Positions 44,717-56,849 of a stretch of 64,000 nt of DNA are shown piece by piece. The DNA lies in contig CM046835.1 in NCBI GenBank assembly GCA_025618425.1, positions 20,717,076 to 20,781,075 on the forward strand. Direction: 5' to 3'. The stretch's first letter is position 1, and every line of letters begins with the position of its first letter. A program made the position numbers and the translations under genes. Source of the stretch: Heliocidaris tuberculata. Lineage: Eukaryota; Echinodermata; Echinoidea; Camarodonta; Echinometridae. The notes beneath the pieces are model-generated. The model was not told the DNA's origin. It ran no database searches and saw only the letters and a program-made list of their open reading frames with translations.

Positions 44717-44880
44717 GAAAACTACACATAAGAAAAAAAAAAAAAAAGGAGAAAAAAAAACAAATCAAAACAACAAAAAAAAAAACAAACAAAAAAAAAC
44801 AAAAACAAAAAAAAAACCAAACAAACAAACACAATAAAAAAAAAAAAACACACCCACAAAAAAAAAAAGAAAAAAAAGAT
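44717..44880 (+). repeat. A-rich low-complexity tract
   Basis: A-runs with scattered C and G over about 160 bp, next to the stop codon of the LINE remnant that reads on the opposite strand. It is T-rich in the sense of that LINE and therefore is not its poly-A tail. Confidence 0.85.
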
Positions 44881-44891
44881 ACGGACCTCAA

Positions 44892-45428
44892 CTAGGGAAG
44901 GACTGCTAGGGTAGAGGGCTGTGAGGTTGATTCTTCGAAGTGTTCCCATTTTTTAAAGTGAATTGACAAAGTTCCCTTTTCCATTGCAAGCCTTTTCTCT
45001 TCTTTTCTATTTTCAAGTAATTTATCTTTAATTTCATTTACATTTGGAAGTACCCCCTTTTCTCTACCATGAAAGATCATAAATTTAATCAAAATTATAA
45101 TGTGGTTCAATAATTGTTCTGTTTCCATATTAGTCCCATTTATTCCAATATGAATTTCTTTCCAAGATAATTTCTTTAAAATCGGTAAATTAAATTTATC
45201 AGCACATTTTTCCCACAATCTTTTAATTATATTACATTCAAAAAATACATGTTGATAGGTTTCTTCCAAAATATTGCAATATGAACACAAACCATTTACA
45301 CGAAGTTTGAATCTATGTAAGTGATGGTTTGTATAGACTATTCTATGCAATAATTTAAACTGAAACTGAAACTTAAACTGAAACTCTCTCAGTTTACTAT
45401 CATTCTGATTGTATCGTTGCCTTCCCGA
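44892..45428 (-). pseudogene. L1/Tx1-like LINE, C-terminal end of the reverse-transcriptase protein
   Basis: The minus-strand frame is open for 178 codons, from just after a TGA (45431-45429) to TAG at 44894-44892. It contains FQFKLLHRIVYTNHHLHRFK and then VNGLCSYCNILEETYQHVFF with EC. This is the CX2C-X8-H-X4-C zinc-knuckle region found after the reverse transcriptase of L1/Tx1-clade and related non-LTR elements, followed by the usual LWE segment and a Lys/Glu-rich end. There is no methionine needed; an upstream endonuclease and polymerase domain are missing, so the copy is 5'-truncated. A small in-frame duplication (FQFKFQFK) precedes the conserved segment. It would serve retrotransposition, not a host function. 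Confidence 0.75.
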
Positions 45429-45431
45429 TCA

Positions 45432-46250
45432 CCTCTCAAGAGACATCGATCAATAAGTCCTCAAGATGTCAATACGCATGATATTCCACAGGTTCACGGC
45501 CCCAATCAGGGATGTCCCTGCCTTATAATGTCATTCCGATACGTACCCCAACAAGGGCTGATACAGGATTTTTCTGTAAGAAGGGGGTCCGATTCCATCA
45601 AAAATTCTAGCAAGCAAAAGAAAAAATGTTTATCTTGAATGAAATGGAAGGGGGTCCTACTCCAGAAATATTCTAAAAGGTGAAAAAAAAAGGGGGAAGG
45701 AAAAATATAAAATGTTATCCAGCATGAAAAGGGAGGTAATATTTTTAAATGACATGCAACAAAAAAAAAAAAAGGGGGGGGGGGTCATTATATTTTTTTG
45801 GTGATGATCTAAACCCAAATATCTTTGAAAAGCAAAGTAAAAAGGTTGGGTCCGAATCCCCGTGACACTCTCCCCTTAGATTCACCTATGCCCAATGCCT
45901 TGACCAAACTTTCCCTTGTCTTCATCTTGTTAAACGCAGATGGATGTCATTACAACTCATTACAACAGAACAGACAGGTCCAGAATTATCCATTTGCGCT
46001 CACGTGCGGCTGGAAAAGAATTTCTATAGGAATTTTTTCTAGTGGCTGAAAAATGCTTTTTTCTAAATATCGATGTAATACAAATATCACATCAAACAAT
46101 ATTTAGACCAGACTGATAAATATTCCTTTGATATCGCCGTATTTTATTAGCAGAAGATCAGAGCGAAAGTGATGTTGCCATCCAATAATAATGATTATGA
46201 TAATAATAATTACCATTTTCATTATTATCATTATTTTTACCATCAGTAAT
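45432..46250. other. Non-coding DNA, GGGGTCC-rich patches
   Basis: Several AAGGGGGTCC-type words (45583, 45650, 45776) surrounded by A-runs suggest a decayed repeat. No gene is supported. Confidence 0.35.
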
Positions 46251-46254
46251 ATCA

Positions 46255-46273
46255 TCATTGCTACTATAAATAA

Positions 46274-46308
<35 letters not shown>

Positions 46309-46405
46309 TATTATTATTATTATTATTATTAATATTGTTATTATTATTGTTATTATTATATTAATATTATTATTATTATTATTATTATTATTATCATCAT
46401 CATCG

Positions 46406-46499
<94 letters not shown>

Positions 46500-46510
46500 C
46501 ATCATCATCA

Positions 46511-46541
<31 letters not shown>

Positions 46542-46544
46542 TAA

Positions 46545-46583
<39 letters not shown>

Positions 46584-46633
46584 CATCATCATCATTATTA
46601 TTATTATTATTATATTATTATTATTACTATTAA

Positions 46634-46700
<67 letters not shown>

Positions 46701-46752
46701 ATTATTATCATCATCATCATTATTATTATTAATATTATTATTACTATTAATA

Positions 46753-46786
<34 letters not shown>

Positions 46787-46797
46787 CATCATCATCA

Positions 46798-46834
<37 letters not shown>

Positions 46835-46837
46835 TAA

Positions 46838-46871
<34 letters not shown>

Positions 46872-46890
46872 ATTATTATCATCATCATCA

Positions 46891-46962
<72 letters not shown>

Positions 46963-47054
46963 TATTATCATCATCATCATTATTATTATTAATATTATTA
47001 TTATTACTATTAATATCATTATTATTATTATTATTATTATTATCATCATCATCA

Positions 47055-47091
<37 letters not shown>

Positions 47092-47094
47092 TAA

Positions 47095-47125
<31 letters not shown>

Positions 47126-47185
47126 ATTATTATCATCATCATCATTATTATTATTATTATTATTATCATCATCATCATTTATCAT
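46255..47185 (+). repeat. 0.9-kb (ATT)n/(ATC)n array with higher-order structure
   Basis: Pure ATT blocks alternate with short ATC blocks (TCATCATCATCA) and AATATT/ACTATTAATAT interruptions. The block order ATTATTATCATCATCATCAT-TATTATTATTAATATT-ATTACTATTAATATC is repeated at about 46711 and 46961, a higher-order period of about 250 bp. Minus-strand frames give poly-Ile/Asn/Asp/Met and are not genes. Confidence 0.95.
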
Positions 47186-47274
47186 TCTTGTTATCATTCT
47201 TGCTTTAGAAGTGACTACCCTGACTTTAGCTCTGGTAACACAGTGCATTTCAAGGAATAAATCATACCGATAAC

Positions 47275-47410
47275 GCCCTTATATGACCTTGGTCAAGACT
47301 GGCAAATACAGGGTTAATGTCATGCCACAGGACAGTTGTACCGGGCTGGGGCTCGAACCACGACCTTCGCATCCCAAGTGTTAAAACCACTCGACCAAGA
47401 AACCCCCACA
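47275..47410 (-). mobile_element. tRNA-derived SINE, minus strand
   Basis: The minus strand reads TGGTCGAGTGGT (47397-47386, A box) and GGTTCGAGCCC (47359-47349, B box), spaced as in a tRNA half, followed by a SINE-like body. The sequence does not fold as an intact tRNA by eye and has no clear acceptor stem, so I call it a SINE head and not a tRNA gene. Confidence 0.6.
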
Positions 47411-48777
47411 TAGCACCTCCTTTGCAACCACTCCCGTTTCCCTGTTGAAACGTAACGATTGTCGTTCCTGTTTTTGTTGGGGGGGGGGGGTACTGTTCTT
47501 CGATGATGTAAAATTAATAAGTAAATAATGGCATTTAGCATGCAATAACAAGAAATCCTTCATTGAAATCTTTCCCGTCGAGGAGGAAGTACTGAATAAC
47601 TTTTGGCTCTAATGCTTATAAAGTGGGGTGCAATACGTTTTGTTGGTCTGATCTGCTCAGGGTGGTATATTCCTGATGGATAAAATTTTCACGAAACCGG
47701 CAGCGCAGTAGGGAAAATACTACCGAAGGGGGAATAAAACATGCTACATTTTAAGCTAATGCCACTTGGTATCTGTACTATTGTTGAGGCAATTCCTATC
47801 ATCATTGCATGTGCCCCTCTATGCATTCATTTCTAGCCAACTCCCTGAAGAATGCAATTTTAATTTAGGGCTACCAGAGACACGCACTCCTCTATATTTT
47901 CAGGCCAACTGCATTAAAAAAGACATGCACGAATAAGTTTGGTGTACTTGAGGTTCGCACAGCTCTTTGTCAAAATCCTGGATCCGCAACTGTCACCTCT
48001 TTTAAACAATGCTTTTCAGCTCTGTTCCTGATTTCTTCCAAACGGTTCATTGTTGTGAATCCAATCTTAAGATGCATTTGCATGATTTAGCTTTAGAGTA
48101 AATAAAACCCTCAGGGACAGACAATATTTGGTATTATATCCGTGATAAAAGTAAAGAAATCCTTTGAGTGCAATATTCCGAATGTTTCATATTGGCGCCT
48201 GAGGAAATATGGAGAAACGTGAACAGCAATATATTCTTGAGACAGAATGTCGCGACTGATGTGGACAGCACCCAAGGGCACAGGACTAAAGAGGTACATG
48301 GAGTACTAGTACTCAATCGTTACGCTGCCAATGACCTTGGTTTTGACCCTTTCACATCAAAATATTTAACCCTGCTATGGAATAATCTAACTACAGGTTA
48401 CACTAAATTGTGCAATTTTCTTCAGGTATATAGGCTATGAACACATCAAAACTTGCATCGTTTTCTATTGGTGGCCAGAGTAGATATTTCCACTCCTTCA
48501 ATATTTCTTTTACATCTCATGAGTTGGCACTTTCAATGTGTGTTCATCATTTTGCTGCAATGTTGTGTATTGCTTGCACAAGAGGGTAGGATTTAGAAGA
48601 TAATTACCAATTTGTAATATACGACAAAAATAATGTGCAAGGCAAAGAGAGAAGCTCCTAAGGTTTGTTGTGAGTTCTGGTGATGACTGGGATGACGGAA
48701 TAGAAAGACTCATAGAATAGTACCCAAACCACTAGGAAAAGACTATGATGAATGCTATCTGCCAAACGGATTCGAAG
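47411..48777. other. Unique DNA, no gene supported
   Basis: One plus-strand frame of 90 codons (48168-48440) has mixed composition but no family motif and no splice or start evidence. A G-run lies at 47478-47490. Confidence 0.3.
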
Positions 48778-49215
48778 AAGAGGAGGAAGAAGAAGAAGAA
48801 GAAGAAGAAGAAGAAGAAGAAGAAGAAGAAGAAGAAGAAGAAGAAGAAGAAGAAGAAGAAGAAGAAGAAGAAGAAGAAGAAGAAGAAGAAGAAGAAGAAG
48901 AAAGAGGAAAAAGAAAAAGAAAAAGAAAAAGAAAAAGAAAGAGGAAAAGAAAGAGGAAAAAAGAAAAAGAAAAAGAAAAAGAAAAAGAAAAAGGAAAAGA
49001 AAAAGAAGAAGAGGAAGAAGAAGAAGAAGGGGAAGAAGAAGAAGAAGAAGAAGCAGAAGAAGAAGAAGAAGAATAGGAAAAAAAGAAGTAGTAGAAGAAG
49101 AAGAGGAAGAAGAAGCAGAAGCAGATAAAGATGAAGATGAAGATGAAGGAGAAGAAGGAGAAGGAGAAGGAGGAAAAGAAAAAGAAGATGATGAAGAAGA
49201 AGAACAACAAGAACA
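48778..49215 (+). repeat. Long (GAA)n tract grading into GA-rich DNA
   Basis: About 125 bp of nearly perfect GAA repeat (48786-48901) is followed by AAAAGA, GAAGAG and GATGAA variants to about 49215. It is a pure purine strand that can form triplex DNA. All long Lys/Arg/Glu or Ser/Leu/Phe frames here are artefacts of the repeat. Confidence 0.95.
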
Positions 49216-49573
49216 AGAACAAGTAGAAATCGAGCTACTCGAACATGTTATTGTGGTCCAAGTATGTGTTTTTGCTCGTTTAAACAACCCGTTTTGCTGC
49301 ATAGGATTAAATTCAAGGTGAATATGGCTTGGAGATATAGCAGACACAATAAGAAGAAAGTAAATCTATAGTTCCATCCTAGAAATCTGGAACGAGATGC
49401 CACAACATCTGATCATGTGACACCCAGAAGCTATTCAAATTATAGTAAAAGTCACATCATGTGTCCGATTAGGAAGTGCACAAAAACACATATCTGTAAT
49501 GAAAACGTGAATTGTCTGCGTTCCGATAGATTGGTGGGCAGTCGTTGTTATGAAACGACACGTTTCTTATTAA

Positions 49574-49875
49574 AGTGACAGTAAACTGAAGCTCCTAAAT
49601 AGTGCCATCTTTCAACAGGATTTGATAAGGGTCTGTGCCTCTCATTTTCCCATCATGCCCCATTCTAGTTTGTAAAAGCTTAGAATGTACCTGCAGGCAA
49701 TTTTCCACAATGCCAAGTCAAAAAATTATAGTTTGAAATATAAAATTTTCCTATTATCCAAACAAACTGTTTGTCAAAATTGAAAATAAAGTTTAATTTA
49801 ATGTTCAAATTATAATCTCAATATAGCAATCACTGTAAGATAGCGCTGTTCAAGTTCTACCAGTTTAATGCCCCT
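49574..49875. mobile_element. TTAA-flanked MITE (AGTGACAGTAAACTG ends)
   Basis: TTAA at 49570-49573 and 49876-49879 flank inverted ends AGTGACAGTAAACTG and CAGTTTAATGCCCCT. No coding sequence. A fragment of the right side (GGCATTAAACTGCCAAAACT, TGAACAGCACCACCTTACAG) recurs at 61797-61850 in the opposite orientation. Confidence 0.75.
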
Positions 49876-49879
49876 TTAA

Positions 49880-51431
49880 CCTCAGTATAAGTAAATATCA
49901 GAAACGCTAAGAATGCTCCAATCGTTTTTTCTTAGTTGACATTTCCGAGTAGTTCAATAAAGCCCATGACATCACAGAAATACATTTTTTAGTTAATGAC
50001 TCTAATAAGTGAAAAATGATGCAGTTTTTTATGGATTGTGTAAACAATTCAAAGATGAGGATATCAAGAGTCCATGAAATTTCTTGTCATTTTTTGTGTT
50101 TTCTTAACTCTCATATCCTGTAGTCCAGGAAATGGCACCATAAAAAAATAATAACGGAGAAAAGGAAAGGTTTTGATTTTGATGTGAAGAGCTCAGTCAG
50201 TGGAGGAGTTTAACCTTGTGCGTGAAACGAAAAGTCCACTCAGGATTGATGTAACCTTCAAGGCAACTCTATGTCAGCTGTTCACTGCATTGTAATAGAG
50301 TATTACCAAAACACCCGTTCTGTGGTGTCAACACACTATCAGTGACATCGAGAGTTAAATGTAGGAAAAGACAAAACATGTCACGTGAGCTTTTACCCCA
50401 TCTACGCCTTCCATGTGAAATAAGATTTTCCTTGCGGGTTGAAATAACAAGGATGGCTAGGGAACAGTGGTGTACTCTTCTGATCATGTATTGATATATG
50501 GAAATGTGATTTGAAGTCTTTGATTTTAAACAAGATTACAAGATTTTGTTGAAAATGCATGATTTACTTCCATTGCAGGTATTCAAAGTAGTATTACCAT
50601 TTGTAAATATCCCTTCAGGATAAGGTGACTGTGGAACTACTTTACGTCAAAATTATCAAATTTGGAAACTAGATTTAATTTCTCGTTAAAAAAAAAACCA
50701 AAAAAAAAACATCAGAATAAATTGTGAAGATCAACGGGTCACATCTGACTGTCTTCGTAAACTCCAAGACATAGATTTTGTCAACTGTCCAATTCATTAA
50801 AAGGGTATTTTACCAAGCAAGACATCCATTCTTCCGCGCTGCAGTATCAAGACTTCCCGAAGGGTCTTGCAGAAGTTATGACAACAATAATAATAATACA
50901 CTGTGATCCTTTTCATCTTTTAGGAATTCTCAAAAGCTGATTGTTTACGATCCACTACATAAACCTTCGACAAAGAATACAAAAGCGAAGGATGGAATAA
51001 CTGGAGCATGATTTCAATTATTCGTTGGTTTAAGGGTCGTGTTTACCTTTATATGTGGACATCCTAGCGAGTTCAGCGAAAGTCAGTACTGTTTTAAGGC
51101 AAAATATGAAATAAATCTTCTTTTTTTCATCACACCTTTTACTATTTTTCTTTTCTTTTTTTTTCCATTATTTTGAGTGAGTGATCTTTGGACACGATTA
51201 ATTGCACCTGCATCAAATATGCGAAGTTCGTTTTGCATTTCTTCCTTTAAATTATTACTTTAACAGTCATAATCAATGTTTTACCACTCAATATCAATCT
51301 GATTAAAATGCTTTTGAAATGCATTTAGTTTGTTTCATCCCGACTTTATTTCACATTCTGTACGATAAACAACCCCCCCCCCCCCCTCCCTTTCCGACAT
51401 AATCGAGTCACATCGACGAGACAGACAACTG
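49880..51431. other. Unique DNA, no gene seen
   Basis: AT-rich DNA with short A-runs (50687-50709). I see no exon, element end or RNA gene that I can support. Confidence 0.35.
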
Positions 51432-51580
51432 GGCCCTGTTTCATAAAACTTGTTATCAATAACAAGTTACGATTGTTGTTATAAGCTAATGAAATCCTTG
51501 CATCTGATTGGCTGAGAGCAAATTTGTCAAAAGGGATGTGGCAGTTGTTACTGATGACACGTTTTATGAAACGGGACCCA
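51432..51580. mobile_element. Hairpin MITE with inner CCAATCA box, copy B
   Basis: TGGGCCCTGTTTCATAAAAC and its imperfect complement GTTTTATGAAACGGGACCCA end the element, and ACTTGTTATCAATAACAAGT forms an inner palindrome. The core TCTGATTGGCTGAGAGCAAA is the reverse complement of the core of copy A (38548-38580). So the two copies are inverted relatives with conserved centres and diverged arms. Confidence 0.8.
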
Positions 51581-51729
51581 GGCCGACAGTAGATCGAACA
51601 AAATAGATACATTACCCCGACTGGCCGAGATTATCGAGTATCGGTCGATTTGGAGTTGGTTTGGTGGTGTGACGTGGGTATTACAGTACTGGCCACTGTC
51701 AAACAGTCAACCCATAATTCATGAAACTA

Positions 51730-52355
51730 CCCTTAACTACCACCAGCTGATGTGGTCACGTGACTCGGAGAGAGAGAATCAGCTGTCTCTAGACGGACCG
51801 GCTGCGTGCAGCATGTATAGGGTGATTGAGTTGTGTGGCGCCGCGAGATGCACGCCACTCACACACGTATTGCGCACACGAGGGACAAACTGATCGGCGT
51901 TACCAAACTGGATTTTCTGATCTGTTGCGCGCGTTTTCTTATATTTTTGTGTCCCATCCGATTTCGTTTTGTTGTAGGTGATGTAATCATATTTGTTGAC
52001 ATAGACTTGTTATTGTTGTCACGATCGTAATACAAGCCTTTGTGATATTCATCATATATTGATGAAGGCAGTGACCAAGCATGCGATTCATTTTTGAAAG
52101 TGTTGGCTGTCAGGACGTCCGGGATTCGTCGGTATTTATATTCACATCTCGTCGGTTTGCCAAAGTTTTTGCCAAGTTTTCGTGCTGTGTGCTTGTGATC
52201 CTCTCTGTTGAAATGTGAAATGATCATCTTTAAATCACTTAAGAAGAGGAAATGAGTAAAAAAAATAATTGGTTTGGATTTGAAGGATTTTCTTAGCGGA
52301 CAATGCTTGTAATATGACAACAATATTTTTCCACTGAACACTCGCTGATGAAAAT
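51730..52355 (+). promoter_or_regulatory. Candidate promoter and untranslated first exon
   Basis: The stretch is richer in CpG than its surroundings (TGTGGCGCCGCGAGATGCAC, CTGTTGCGCGCG) and carries the perfect palindrome GTCACGTGAC (51755-51764), an extended E-box used by USF/MITF-type bHLH-ZIP factors in animals. A strong donor (AAAAT|GTAAGTATG, GT at 52356) closes it. It could be a 5' exon of a plus-strand gene, conceivably the receptor gene 8 kb downstream. A 160-codon minus-strand frame (51859-52341) overlaps it but has no recognisable motif. Confidence 0.3.
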
Positions 52356-52629
52356 GTAAGTATGATAGTTTTTATATATTTTTAATGATTAATGTCATTC
52401 CTAAGAAGTTGGCGTGAATTTCGTCACATTTTTCTTATTATTCTTATTATTTCTCTAACCATCATAATCATTTCCGTCTCATTATTGATCCAAATTGTTT
52501 GTCACAAATTCATTCATCCTTCAATTGTCTCAAATATCGAAAAAGTACTATATAGTAACCATAAATTAATTCGCCTTTTTACTTTGCAAAGAGAGAAATT
52601 ATTGATATTTCACTCTGATTTTTGTCCAT

Positions 52630-52740
52630 CTCCCCTCTCTCTCCCTCTCACTCTCTCTCTCCCTCTTTCTCTCTCGCTCTCTCTCTCTCCCTCTTTTTTT
52701 CTCTCTCCCTCTTTCTCTCTCGCTCTCTCTCTCATTCTCT
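52630..52740 (+). repeat. (CT)n microsatellite, interrupted
   Basis: CTCTC runs with CC and TTT interruptions; CT-rich DNA continues to about 52880. Confidence 0.9.
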
Positions 52741-52889
52741 ATCTGTTTTTACCATTCTCTATTTCTATTTATCTCCACTGCGTATAACTTTACCATGACT
52801 CTCTCTATCTCTCTCTTTCTCCTGCCTCTTTCCATCATTTTCTTGTTTTTCTCCTCTTTCTCACTCTCCCAACCGTCTTCACATTTCTC

Positions 52890-54751
52890 AAGCTCCTCTA
52901 AGAATAAGGAATGCGTCTCCTGTTTTCTCTAACTGTTAACCGCCAAGCCAAGATCCACTCTACCACCTTACAACTTTGGATATAAATCAATAAACATCTG
53001 TTGAAATCGTTGGTTTATGTATCAAAATATCGTGGTTTTTTTATGAGTTAAGATATTATTTGAAATGTATATATATATATATTTTAATATATATATATGC
53101 TTGAATTGGTAATTTTTTTTCTTCTAAGAACCATTGGAGAGGAGCTACTTTGGTACACTAGTTATGATCAAAGCATCTATAGATGAAATACCCCCCGCAA
53201 ACTTTATTGGTTGCTTTACCTGACAAACTTCGAGCAAGATTGAAAATCGTTTACAATAATATACAACTCAAGATTCAGGATTTCAGCTTCAGTGTAATGA
53301 TTAGTAAACTCATTTATTATCGAAGATGCCTTGTCTTCATTATTGTATCTTAAAGTGCTTAAAAAGCATATTGACATGTTTCAGGCAAAATTATAATTGT
53401 TTGGTGTTTCAATAAAGAATTTTATTTTATGTATTACAATTTCATTGGACTAAATGCCGAATTTGCGTAGATATTTCATGATTTAAAAAGCAATCTTTCA
53501 TCCAGTAATAATTTTTATCGGTTATACGTTGATGTCCCTAACAAATAGATGGATATCTTTAGATTTATATACCTAACAGTAGAGCCTTTTGCTTTGTTTT
53601 CTTGGTAAATGTTTTCAAAGGACAGGGGTTCTTATTAATTTTGCCAGGCAGGTGAGCCTGAAATATTTCGGAAATTATGTTGCCGGCTATTGAGTATTAC
53701 ATATAGATACATATTGCCCACCTAGGGGCAGTGGAACATTGCCAAATACATCTCCCCTTCGGCTTGTGATTATTAGCATTATTTTTCAAATCACACGTGG
53801 TCACATACGTTGGGACAGATAACTAAGAAAACTAGTTTTATAAAATATTAAGATCTTTCTATGTACCAAGAGGCACTGATGATGTACTAGGTATCAGTTG
53901 GCAGTCACTAAAAGGAAATAAACTACTGGTTTTGTTTTGATCCTTAATATTTTTGGTGGGCCGCTTCGAAATGTCTCGATGGCTGTATGCGGGCCTTAAA
54001 CCGCCAATTAACAGCAGGGATGTAGAATATCATTTTAATTTTAATTTTTTATATGTATTATTTCAATTTTAAGCATACGTTGCATGTGACAAATATTGCT
54101 TATGATAATTTTCGAGCCTTGGTGGAGCTTTGTCCCACCTCGTAATAACAAATGCATTCGAAATGGAGATTAGTAAAAGAAAATCAATTGTTTCGAACAG
54201 CTGAATGTCATGTTTTGTCTCTTTTCCCCTTCGTTTGGGAAAAGAAGCATAGAAATCAAATGCATTATTCTCCATTGATTTCGTCCCAAGACGTGGCACT
54301 TACCGTGGCTTGATGTGGGGGTTATAACTTATAAGTGTTATCATTATTTCGGAACCCTTATATTTCCAACAAGAACTTTCAATTTGATAGCTTGAATAAA
54401 AAAAAAACTGATGATTTTGGAGGCAAAAGTTCCTTTAAGATGCTATGTCGTCAAGTGGGGAGTGGGCTTTGATTAAGGTGTCTTCATTATTTTTCAAGCA
54501 TTCTTTTTCATTTTTTTGGAAAATAAAAGAAATGTTAAACTATATTTTTTCCTACTAAGATTGCTAGAAAAGAAAAAAAATATGGATATCCTTTTCGTCA
54601 GCTCAAATATTAACTTTACAATATCAGGGTCAGTCTGACGACAGATGCCCCTACAAACATAGAAAACATGATCTTATTTAAAGGCATTTTGCACTTACAG
54701 GTATATAGGTTACCCATTAGCACACCTTAAGCGCTTTATCAAGAGAGCAAA

Positions 54752-54786
<35 letters not shown>

Positions 54787-55579
54787 ATTTCGAATTCACC
54801 ATGGGTTTTGCATGGCTAGAATGGAATTATTTTTCAGGGAAAGAAACGTTTTATATGCTTTAAATGATTTCCCTTTTGACATCTGTAGATGAAAGAGAAA
54901 AATAGAGCGCCTCCCTCGTGGATAACAACTTGATTCCTGTCCAGTACGATTAGAGGTACCGATTCATGTGTTCGTGTGTGGGTGTGGGTGTGTGTATGTG
55001 TGTGTGGGCGTGTGCGTGTGCGTGTGAGTTGGGGGATTAATCGCAATATACTATTTAAAACATTTTTAAAAGTTGTTTTATTTTGAATGTTGGACGGAAG
55101 GAGGACATACACCATAATATTTCATTTTAAAAGAACTATATTCATTGTCACAATTGCCCTGTAGTTTAATCATGCACCTACCAGGCTTTAATCTATACCT
55201 TGTTCAGTTAAATTTTGTTTATTTATAGATGGCATATTATGAAATTATAGCATTTGTATTGTGTTTATTGCCATGTTGAATTATATTGTGTAATTAATGC
55301 TTAATTTGTAATATTCATTTTGAAAATCTGAATCAAGGAATAAAAATTATGAAAAAAGAAAAAAAAAATTATATGCCGTAAAAGACAAATCATTCCTTTG
55401 GTGAGGGGTTAACTGCCGTCAACTTTTCCCCATTGACGCACCTGAGCTCCATATGGTTAAGATCTATTTTAATGACGATCAGGTAAACTTAAAAAAATAT
55501 GCCATACTGCAGGTTACAAAGGCGAATAAACCGCCCAGTCCCATCTGACTAATAAAGATAATTATTACCATATTTTTAG
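52890..55579. other. Long stretch without a supported gene
   Basis: Mostly unique AT-rich DNA. It holds TA runs (53067-53098), a (CT)n run (54753-54785) and a (TG)n run (54972-55028). No exon with good splice sites and no transposon ends were recognised. Confidence 0.4.
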
Positions 55580-55583
55580 TTAA

Positions 55584-55808
55584 AGGTGCCACTCTACACT
55601 GTTATGTTTTGTGTACATTTTGTACGAAGGTCCGATAACCTATGTCTTTTCCACATAAACTGTAACCAATTATACTTTATTTCAACCAGTTATTGTTATC
55701 ATTATATTAAATTAATTGTGGCGTGGGACTGGCTCTTGTTATCATGAATGTAGACCCGGGCTTTCACACAAACATACACATACACAAATTAGATAGTAAG
55801 GGGTACCT
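55584..55808. mobile_element. Short TTAA-flanked MITE
   Basis: TTAA at 55580-55583 and 55809-55812 flank AGGTGCCACTC and GGGTACCT, which are short inverted ends (AGGTRCC). Arms are weak beyond that. Listed because ends and flanks follow the pattern of the other TTAA elements. Confidence 0.45.
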
Positions 55809-55812
55809 TTAA

Positions 55813-56795
55813 TTCAAGTATCGTTGTAGTTTAGAAACAAAGAATACTCTGGAAAATAAACATCCTGTTCATTCATTTATAGGGAAAGATTCGAGAAAAA
55901 AAAGTAGAAAATTACTAAAGCACAAGTTTTATATTAACTTTTGTCTCTCTTGGGTTTATTATCAACTAACTTATACATGCCACTAGAGAAATATGTTAGG
56001 AGTTTTCATGCTAGTTCTTGGTGTCATGAGGGAACCTTTCTGGAGGCAATTTTGTTTTCTAGTTTAGTAACACAATTCTGTTTTTGTCATATTGTAACTG
56101 TGAATCCCCAGTCTTTAAAACGTTGACTTGAAATTGTACAAGAAATTTACTCAGATATGTCAGAGATTCTAAAGGACTGTGACACAGCAACTGAGCCAAG
56201 GACAGTCGAGTTTTGTAGAATTCGATTTACATGTAGATCATTTGCCACTTGCTATTTCTTTACCTTTAATTTTACAGAAATGCCAACCAAATTATATGAG
56301 ATTCTGGTGACACAAATTCTTTCCGAAGGGACAGTATTGAATGAAGATAGCTGGGCCTCTTACCGAGAAGTTAGCCATATACGGTATACATGTACGTATC
56401 TCTTTGCTTCAGAACCCTTTAGGGCATTGACTTTATGATTTGATGGGAAATCAGCGATTGCTTGCTTGCTGACGATTTTGAAAATTCTCAGCACATCACA
56501 CTTATTTACAAATATTTGCAAAATATGGCTGAAGGATATGCCTCCTCTTTATAATTCATAAGAAAACATCCATGTTTTCTCTCTTTCTCTTTTTTCGCGT
56601 GACGTCCATTTAAAACTAACTCAAGAGACATTTTTGTCGGACAGAATTTGTTACATAATAAGTGTTTTGAATGTCGGGGGAAATGAGAAGTGGCATAAAA
56701 CGAGGGCAAAGGGTCGTGGAGATGAAGAAGATGATTTCAAAGAAGTTAACAAAGAATATTGACAAGGCGGAATGAGAAGATGAGAATAGAGAAGA
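55813..56795. other. Unique DNA, no gene supported
   Basis: Two adjacent plus-strand frames (55941-56126 and 56157-56438) are of mixed composition but show no motif, signal peptide or splice evidence. They may be chance. Confidence 0.3.
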
Positions 56796-56814
56796 GGGAG
56801 AAGAGGAGGAAGAA

Positions 56815-56849
<35 letters not shown>

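Noticed and set aside
44717..44880. Poly-A tail of the minus-strand LINE
   Set aside because: The A-richness is on the plus strand, so in the sense of the LINE it is T-rich.
46356..47248. 212-codon Asn/Ile/Asp/Met frame on the minus strand
   Set aside because: Pure product of the ATT/ATC microsatellite; no start context, domain or conservation cue.
47349..47397. Possible tRNA gene on the minus strand
   Set aside because: A- and B-box words are present but a complete cloverleaf with an acceptor stem is not visible; a SINE head explains it better.
48752..49347. Open frames of 127-229 codons on both strands rich in Lys/Arg/Glu or Ser/Leu/Phe
   Set aside because: They are translations of the GAA tract in several frames and have no non-repeat domain.
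51859..52341. 160-codon minus-strand frame
   Set aside because: Longest mixed-composition frame in the window, but no motif or splice evidence, and it overlaps a candidate first exon on the other strand; a frame of this length can occur by chance in 64 kb.
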